This document shows, piece by piece, positions 58,829 through 64,000 of a stretch of DNA of 64,000 nucleotides (within the stretch, counting starts at the first letter, position 1; each line of letters begins with the position of its first letter). The notes under the pieces are model-generated. The model was not told the origin of the DNA, made no database searches, and saw only the letters and a list, made by a program, of their open reading frames with translations. Origin of the DNA: Metabacillus halosaccharovorans. Its GTDB lineage: Bacteria; Bacillota; Bacilli; Bacillales; Bacillaceae. The translations under genes were made by a program, and so were the position numbers. Location: the NCBI RefSeq assembly GCF_002019635.1, contig NZ_KV917371.1, positions 1,656,001-1,720,000 of the forward strand, given 5' to 3'.

Positions 58829-59113
58829 TTATTCTTCCTCTTCGTCAAGAAATGTGTTTAACATTTCTTCAATTAAATCCCACTCTTCATCTGTTTCAAC
58901 CGGCTCTAATTCTCCATCTTCACCGTTTGCGTGTGGATTAAAGCTTGAAGCATGAATTTCAATTTCTTCATTATCATCTTCATCTGCTCCAACCGGGTAA
59001 TAAAGTACATATGATTTTTTGAATTCTTCAGATTCAAAAGTGAATAATACTTCACATAATTGTTCATTTCCATTTTCATCGATAACTGTAATTTGTTTTT
59101 CTCCGTGATCCAT
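58829..59113 (-). CDS. yrzB: DUF1292 family protein YrzB
   Basis: A 94-residue, very acidic protein of the UPF0473/DUF1292 family. It starts [20 protein letters not shown] and has [20 protein letters not shown] in the middle, ending in [13 protein letters not shown]. The family always accompanies ruvX and ireB upstream of mltG in Bacilli. No function is established. It lies 28 bp after ruvX and ends in a strong terminator. Confidence 0.93.
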   Translation of the reverse strand: MDHGEKQITVIDENGNEQLCEVLFTFESEEFKKSYVLYYPVGADEDDNEEIEIHASSFNPHANGEDGELEPVETDEEWDLIEEMLNTFLDEEEE

Positions 59114-59141
59114 GTTTTCACCTCAAGATTTTTTTGTAATT

Positions 59142-59558
59142 CTAGTTTAGACTATCTAAATAGCCCTGCAAGATCATCACTGCTGCCATCTTATCAATGA
59201 CTTGCTTTCTTTTTTTTCGGCTAACATCAGCAGAAATCAGCATTTTCTCGGCTGCCATTGTGGTTAAGCGTTCGTCCCATAAAATTACAGGAAGATTAAA
59301 CTTTTTTGTCAATATTTCAGAAAACCTTTGACTTGCTTCTGCTCTTGGGCCTATGGTTCCATTCATATTTTTGGGCATACCGAGTACAATTTTCTCTACA
59401 CTGTGCTGTTCGATAATATCAGAAAGCCTTCCTAATTGATAGTCTCGGCTTTCCTCATTAATTTTAATCGTTTCAATTCCCTGAGCAGTCCAGCCCAGTT
59501 CATCACTCACTGCGACTCCAAGTGTTTTGGAGCCTAAATCTAATCCTAATATTCGCAT
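59142..59558 (-). CDS. ruvX: Holliday junction resolvase-like nuclease (YqgF/RuvX)
   Basis: A 138-residue RNase-H-fold protein; the family is implicated in 16S rRNA 5'-end processing and junction resolution. It starts [20 protein letters not shown] with the first catalytic Asp and has [37 protein letters not shown] and the final acidic [16 protein letters not shown]. It follows ireB with a 1-bp gap. Confidence 0.95.
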   Translation of the reverse strand: MRILGLDLGSKTLGVAVSDELGWTAQGIETIKINEESRDYQLGRLSDIIEQHSVEKIVLGMPKNMNGTIGPRAEASQRFSEILTKKFNLPVILWDERLTTMAAEKMLISADVSRKKRKQVIDKMAAVMILQGYLDSLN

Positions 59559-59559
59559 A

Positions 59560-59826
59560 TTATGCCTCTCGGTTTTTTTGTAAGTAAGACTTAACTAGCT
59601 CCTCAATTAATTCATCTCTCTCAAGCTTGCGAATTAAATTCCGGGCATCACGATGTCGTGGAATGTAGGCAGGATCACCAGAAAGTAAATATCCTACAAT
59701 TTGGTTTATAGGATTATACCCTTTTTCCTGTAACGCATCGTATACAGTATAAAGAACTTCGTTTACATTCGTTTCGACCGTTTCATCAGAAAAGTTGAAT
59801 TTCATTGTTTTATCAAATGAACTCAC
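59560..59826 (-). CDS. ireB: IreB family regulatory phosphoprotein (UPF0297, YrzL)
   Basis: An 88-residue protein (B. subtilis YrzL); the Enterococcus homologue IreB is phosphorylated by the PASTA kinase IreK and affects cephalosporin resistance. It contains [20 protein letters not shown] and the very conserved [24 protein letters not shown] three codons upstream lies in the ribosome site; the GTG at 59824-59826 has AGAGGTG eight bases ahead, so I used it. It lies between alaS and ruvX. Confidence 0.93.
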   Translation of the reverse strand: MSSFDKTMKFNFSDETVETNVNEVLYTVYDALQEKGYNPINQIVGYLLSGDPAYIPRHRDARNLIRKLERDELIEELVKSYLQKNREA

Positions 59827-59904
59827 CGTTCGCACCTCTTTCTCAGATTCATAATGGGAATCTGCTTGTCCTATCTTACCTACATTTTACACTACTTTTC
59901 CTAA

Positions 59905-62544
59905 TTATAAAACGGATTCAACCCATTCTTCGACATATTTAAGTGCTTCTGTCAACTTTTCAGGTTGTTTCGCACCTGCTTGAGCCATTTCAGGACGACC
60001 GCCACCTTTTCCTCCACAGCGTTCTGCCACTTCTTTTATTAACTTTCCAGCATGATAACCTTTATCGACTAGATCTTTTGTCACACCCGCAACAAGATTA
60101 ACTTTTCCATCTTCACTAGCTCCGAGAACAACAATAGCTGATTGCAATTTATTTTTCAAGTCATCCATCATACCTCGAAGACTATTCATATCTTTTGCAT
60201 TCACTTTTGCAGCCAATACAGTTACACCATTTATTGTGACAGCTTGATCAACAATATTACCTGCTTCTAAATTTCCAAGCTTTGTAGTCAAAGACTCATT
60301 TTCACGCTGTAAGGCACGGTAATCCTGTAAAAGGCCGGTTATTCTTGACACGATATCTCTAGGGTTGGATTTTAATAGTTCTGCAGCTTCTTGAAGTCTA
60401 CCATATTGTTCATTTGTTAACTCATATGCCGCTTTGCCTGTAACAGCTTCAATTCGTCTTGTACCTGCTCCAATTCCTGTTTCTGTAATAATTTTAAAAA
60501 TGCCAATTGAAGAGGTATTTTGTACGTGACAACCGCCACACAGTTCTAAGCTGTAGTTACCGACTTGGACAACACGAACGATATTGCCATACTTTTCTCC
60601 GAACAGGGCCATAGCACCCATCTCTTTTGCTTCTGCCAGCGACTTATAATCAATTTGAACGTCAATGCTTTTCCAAATTTGCTCATTTACAATTTGTTCG
60701 ATTCGAACTAACTCTTCTTGTGTAACTTGACCGAAATGAGAAAAATCAAACCGTAAGCGATCTGACGTTACTAATGATCCCGCCTGATTTACATGTGTTC
60801 CTAACACATCTTTTAAAGCTTGATGTAACAAGTGTGTTGCCGTGTGGTTTTTAACTATACCACTTCTGTTTTGTTCTAAAACCCTTGCAGTTAGTTGATC
60901 ACCTGTTTGAATTGTGCCACTTTCTACAATTACATTATGCAGGTTTTGACCATTTGGAGCTTTTTGAACATCTTTTACCTTTAGAACAGCTTTTTCACTT
61001 GAAAGAGTACCAATATCCGCAATTTGTCCACCACTTTCAGCGTAGAAAGGAGTTTGATCTAGAATTAATTGAACTTCTTCTCCTTCGTGAGCTTCTTGAA
61101 TGACATCTCCATTTTTCACAATAACAATCGCTGTCGCATTCTCTACTAAAAATTGGTCATACCCTACGAATTTGCTCTCAAGCTTAATCTCGCCTAACAT
61201 TCCACCTTGGACTTGCATTGAATCAACCTTCTGCATAGCAGCACGTGCACGATCACGTTGTGCGTCCATTTCTTTTTCGAAGCCTTCATGGTCAACTTTC
61301 ATGCCTTCTTCTTCTGCATACTCTTCCGTTAATTCAACCGGGAATCCGTATGTATCATATAAACGGAAAACATCCTCACCTGGAATTACATCATTGCCGT
61401 TTCCTTTTTGAGTTTTGATCACTTCACTTAGAATTGTTAAGCCTTCATTTAATGTCTCATGGAAGCGTTCTTCTTCATTTTTAATCACTTTTTGAATGAA
61501 GTCTGTCTTTGCTTTAACCTCGGGATAAAAATCAACCATAACTTCAGCGACAACCGGAACCAGTTCAAACATGAATGGACGGTTGATATTAATTTGTTTA
61601 GCATACCGAACAGCTCTTCTTAATAAACGTCGCAGTACATATCCACGACCTTCGTTTGATGGAAGGGCGCCGTCACTAATAGCAAAACTTACTGTACGAA
61701 CGTGATCGGCAATTACTTTAAAAGCAACATCTTTTTCTTGATCCTTACGGTACTGTTCGTCAGAGATTTGCTCAGTTGCTCTAATAATCGGGATGAAAAG
61801 ATCCGTATCAAAATTTGTTGGGACATTTTGAATGACAGATACCATTCGTTCCAATCCCATTCCGGTATCAATATTTTTCTTTGGAAGCGGCGTATATGTT
61901 CCATCCGGATTATGATTAAATTGGGAAAACACAAGGTTCCATACTTCTAAATATCGGTCATTTTCTCCACCAGGATATAATTCAGGATCGCGTGGATCAT
62001 TCCCATACTCTTCGCCACGATCATAGAAAATTTCTGTATTTGGTCCACTTGGTCCTTCCCCGATGTCCCAGAAGTTCCCTTCTAAACGAATAATGCGTTC
62101 TTCAGGAATGCCAATTTTATCTTTCCAAATATTAAATGCCTCATGATCTTCAGGGTGGATCGTAACAGAAAGTTTCTCAGGATCGAATCCAATCCATTTT
62201 GCATCTGTAAGAAATTCCCACGCCCATTCGATTGCTTCAACTTTAAAATAATCACCGATAGAAAAGTTTCCTAACATTTCAAAGAATGTATGATGCCTTG
62301 CTGTTTTACCAACATTTTCAATATCATTTGTTCTGATGGACTTTTGTGCATTACAAATCCTTGGATTTGCTGGAATGACACGTCCATCAAAGTATTTTTT
62401 TAATGTTGCTACACCGCTATTAATCCAAAGTAATGTCGGATCTTCATGAGGAACGAGTGATGCACTCGGTTCAACATCATGACCTTTTTCTTTAAAGAAA
62501 TCCAAAAACATTTGACGAACTTCTGCAGATTGTAAATTTCTCAT
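59905..62544 (-). CDS. alaS: Alanyl-tRNA synthetase
   Basis: Charges tRNA-Ala and edits mischarged Ser and Gly. The 879-residue protein has the class II catalytic core ([45 protein letters not shown]), the editing domain with [11 protein letters not shown] and CGGCH, and the C-Ala domain ([35 protein letters not shown]). The ATG at 62542-62544 has GGAGG six bases ahead; the longer ORF upstream overlaps the T-box terminator. Expression is controlled by a T-box. Confidence 0.98.
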   Translation of the reverse strand: MRNLQSAEVRQMFLDFFKEKGHDVEPSASLVPHEDPTLLWINSGVATLKKYFDGRVIPANPRICNAQKSIRTNDIENVGKTARHHTFFEMLGNFSIGDYFKVEAIEWAWEFLTDAKWIGFDPEKLSVTIHPEDHEAFNIWKDKIGIPEERIIRLEGNFWDIGEGPSGPNTEIFYDRGEEYGNDPRDPELYPGGENDRYLEVWNLVFSQFNHNPDGTYTPLPKKNIDTGMGLERMVSVIQNVPTNFDTDLFIPIIRATEQISDEQYRKDQEKDVAFKVIADHVRTVSFAISDGALPSNEGRGYVLRRLLRRAVRYAKQININRPFMFELVPVVAEVMVDFYPEVKAKTDFIQKVIKNEEERFHETLNEGLTILSEVIKTQKGNGNDVIPGEDVFRLYDTYGFPVELTEEYAEEEGMKVDHEGFEKEMDAQRDRARAAMQKVDSMQVQGGMLGEIKLESKFVGYDQFLVENATAIVIVKNGDVIQEAHEGEEVQLILDQTPFYAESGGQIADIGTLSSEKAVLKVKDVQKAPNGQNLHNVIVESGTIQTGDQLTARVLEQNRSGIVKNHTATHLLHQALKDVLGTHVNQAGSLVTSDRLRFDFSHFGQVTQEELVRIEQIVNEQIWKSIDVQIDYKSLAEAKEMGAMALFGEKYGNIVRVVQVGNYSLELCGGCHVQNTSSIGIFKIITETGIGAGTRRIEAVTGKAAYELTNEQYGRLQEAAELLKSNPRDIVSRITGLLQDYRALQRENESLTTKLGNLEAGNIVDQAVTINGVTVLAAKVNAKDMNSLRGMMDDLKNKLQSAIVVLGASEDGKVNLVAGVTKDLVDKGYHAGKLIKEVAERCGGKGGGRPEMAQAGAKQPEKLTEALKYVEEWVESVL

Positions 62545-62578
62545 ATGTATCCTCCATTTTTTATAATAAATAGTAAAC

Positions 62579-62832
62579 AAAAAACCCTCATCACTGTGAA
62601 AAGAATTCTCTTAACACAGGGACGAGAGTTAACTCGCGGTACCACCCTGATTACGGACATACGCCCATCACCTTTATTAAAACCGTAACGTGGTTCAATA
62701 CGGCAGGTTTTTCTGCACTTAGGATTAGCTTTCTGCTGCCCTGACTTTAGAATTTTTCTCAGCCATGAAAATTCCTCTCTTAAAAGCGGTATCAGCATAC
62801 TTCATTCCATCATCGTTTTTCCTTATTCTACC
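62579..62832 (-). promoter_or_regulatory. T-box riboswitch leader of alaS (alanine)
   Basis: The T-box AGGGTGGTACCGCG lies at 62635-62648 (minus). The terminator arms ACTCTCGTCCCTGTG and CACAGTGATGAGGGT (62583-62630) are followed by TTTTTTG. Stem I lies upstream. I could not place the specifier codon with confidence; the downstream gene indicates alanine. Confidence 0.95.
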
Positions 62833-62837
62833 CTAAA

Positions 62838-62866
62838 ATTATAGACAAGCGTTTTCTAAATGTCAA
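62838..62866 (-). promoter_or_regulatory. SigA promoter of alaS
   Basis: TTGACA (62861-62866), a 17-bp spacer, and TATAAT (62838-62843): both boxes are consensus. The -35 contains the TGA stop codon of yrrI. Confidence 0.95.
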
Positions 62867-63924
62867 TGTTGTCTTCTTAAAAGAGCAAGATGAACAATCA
62901 TAACCTTCAAAATCACAATAACAGGTACCGCTAACATTAACCCAATCACTCCTCCAATTTCCCCTCCTGCCAGCAATGCAAGCATAATAACAATGGGGTG
63001 CATATGAAGGCTCTTCCCTACAATTAATGGTCCCAATATATTTCCTTCTATAAATTGCAGGCTTGCAATAAGAACAATAACGATGATGACTGTTTTTGTC
63101 GACATTGTCGCAGCAATAATTAATGCAGGTACAGCACCGATGACAGGACCGAAATAAGGAATAATATTTGTGGTTCCAATTAAAAGTCCAAGAATCAAAG
63201 GATATTTAACATGGAAAAACCACAGAGCTAAAAAGGCTAATGATCCAATTATAAGACAGACAAACAATTGACCTCGAATATAATTTCCCAGAGAATGATC
63301 AATGTCTTTCAAAAACTGAATGGAATCACTTCTCCATTTGCGGGGAGTCAAATACCATGCAGCCTTTTTGATTTGCTCATAATCTTTTAACATATAAAAG
63401 ACAAGAAACGGTATTATCGCAAGTAACAGCATATAATCAAAAATACCTTTTAAGCTATTAATAGCTTTTTCAATTGTAACAGCAAGCCATTCTTCTGTTT
63501 TACTAAACATTAGATCAATTCGGTCATGAATTCCTACCGGCCACGTATCGGTGTGATCATGAATGGAATCCATCCATTGATTATAAATCATGGTAAACTG
63601 TGGAAAGTTTTCAGATAAATCTCTAAGCTGAGTTATTAAGACAGGGACTCCCCTATATATGCCGTATCCTATTAACCCAAAAAACAGGAAATATATAATA
63701 AGAATGGAGATTGACCTGGGCAAGCCCTTACGATGAAGCTTTTCAACTACCGGATGAAGTAAATATGTTATAAACGCACTGATTAAAAATGGAATAATTA
63801 CCGCTTTAAACATAATTAAAAAAGGAGCCCATACGGAGTAAAGTTTTAAAAATACATACACGGATAATAAGGCTAATAATAATATCGTTATTTGCAGCAG
63901 CCACTTAACATGCTTTTCTCTCAT
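62863..63924 (-). CDS. yrrI: AI-2E family transporter (YrrI)
   Basis: A 353-residue membrane protein of the AI-2E/PerM family with about eight helices: a pair near residues 10-60, more near 65-90 and 155-180, and a C-terminal block (about 215-345) with the family motif GTTNIIPYFGPVIGAVPALI. Substrates vary across the family (quorum signals, sodium/proton exchange), so none can be assigned. It ends inside the alaS promoter and precedes alaS, as in B. subtilis. The start ATG is followed by a basic REKHVK. Confidence 0.93.
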   Translation of the reverse strand: MREKHVKWLLQITILLLALLSVYVFLKLYSVWAPFLIMFKAVIIPFLISAFITYLLHPVVEKLHRKGLPRSISILIIYFLFFGLIGYGIYRGVPVLITQLRDLSENFPQFTMIYNQWMDSIHDHTDTWPVGIHDRIDLMFSKTEEWLAVTIEKAINSLKGIFDYMLLLAIIPFLVFYMLKDYEQIKKAAWYLTPRKWRSDSIQFLKDIDHSLGNYIRGQLFVCLIIGSLAFLALWFFHVKYPLILGLLIGTTNIIPYFGPVIGAVPALIIAATMSTKTVIIVIVLIASLQFIEGNILGPLIVGKSLHMHPIVIMLALLAGGEIGGVIGLMLAVPVIVILKVMIVHLALLRRQH

Positions 63925-64000
63925 TTAACTCCTCCTTACTATATAGTTGTTTGGAGGTATTATCATTTTTATACATCTATTGCCAATATATAAGGAATAA

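Overview
This window is a stretch of low-GC Firmicutes chromosome from an endospore-forming, competence-capable member of the Bacillaceae. Its gene order is very close to the Bacillus subtilis run dnaG - yqxD - ppsR - ccpN - glySQ ... dnaK operon ... comE ... sigK ... alaS - yrrI. Spore genes (spoIIP, gpr, sigK, sda, yqfC/yqfD), late competence genes (comEA, comEB, comEC, comER) and Bacillus regulators (ccpN, hrcA with CIRCE, a SigW-type promoter) support this. I cannot name the species. Most genes lie on the minus strand; the plus-strand genes are rpsT, yqzM, comER, sda, sigK and yrzA.

Layout. 1-7300: dnaG (its downstream end lies beyond the window edge), yqxD, the ppsR-ccpN pair, glyQS behind a glycine T-box, recO and the small gene yqzL. 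7400-14750: era, cdd, dgkA, ybeY, pgpH, phoH, yqfD and yqfC, a tightly packed housekeeping and sporulation block. 14780-18600: the membrane-microdomain operon nfeD-floA-yqfB behind a SigW-type promoter, then rpsU-yqeY. 18800-28970: deoC, then the heat-shock operon hrcA-grpE-dnaK-dnaJ-prmA-rsmE-mtaB with a CIRCE operator, and hemW. 29000-34530: lepA, yqxA, spoIIP, gpr and rpsT. 34600-46000: holA, yqzM, comEC/EB/EA, comER, then the overlapping chain yqeG-yqeH-aroE-yhbY-nadD-yqeK-rsfS-yqeM. 46000-50100: sda with DnaA boxes, an uninterrupted sigK, a cluster of very small genes including a yrzI-type gene, yrhC, mtnN and yrzA. 50090-63924: an interspersed repeat, yrrS-pbpI, trmR-trhP1-trhP2-udk-greA, mltG, yrzB-ruvX-ireB, alaS behind an alanine T-box, and yrrI.

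The genes fall into recognisable working groups: protein quality control (HrcA, GrpE, DnaK, DnaJ), ribosome and tRNA maturation (Era, YbeY, RsfS, YqeH, YhbY, RsmE, PrmA, MtaB, TrhP1/2, TrmR), gluconeogenic control (PpsR, CcpN), DNA uptake (ComEA/EC), and the sporulation programme (Sda, SpoIIP, Gpr, SigK).

I found no phage, insertion sequence, CRISPR array, defence island or biosynthetic cluster, so this is largely ordinary core genome. The parts least explained by known genes are non-coding or very small: five TGCAAAA boxes spaced exactly 20 bp apart upstream of lepA; a roughly 90-bp two-hairpin repeat present twice (near 39895 and near 50249); and a 24-codon leader-like ORF followed by two hairpins with attenuator-like topology ahead of the yrzI-type gene.
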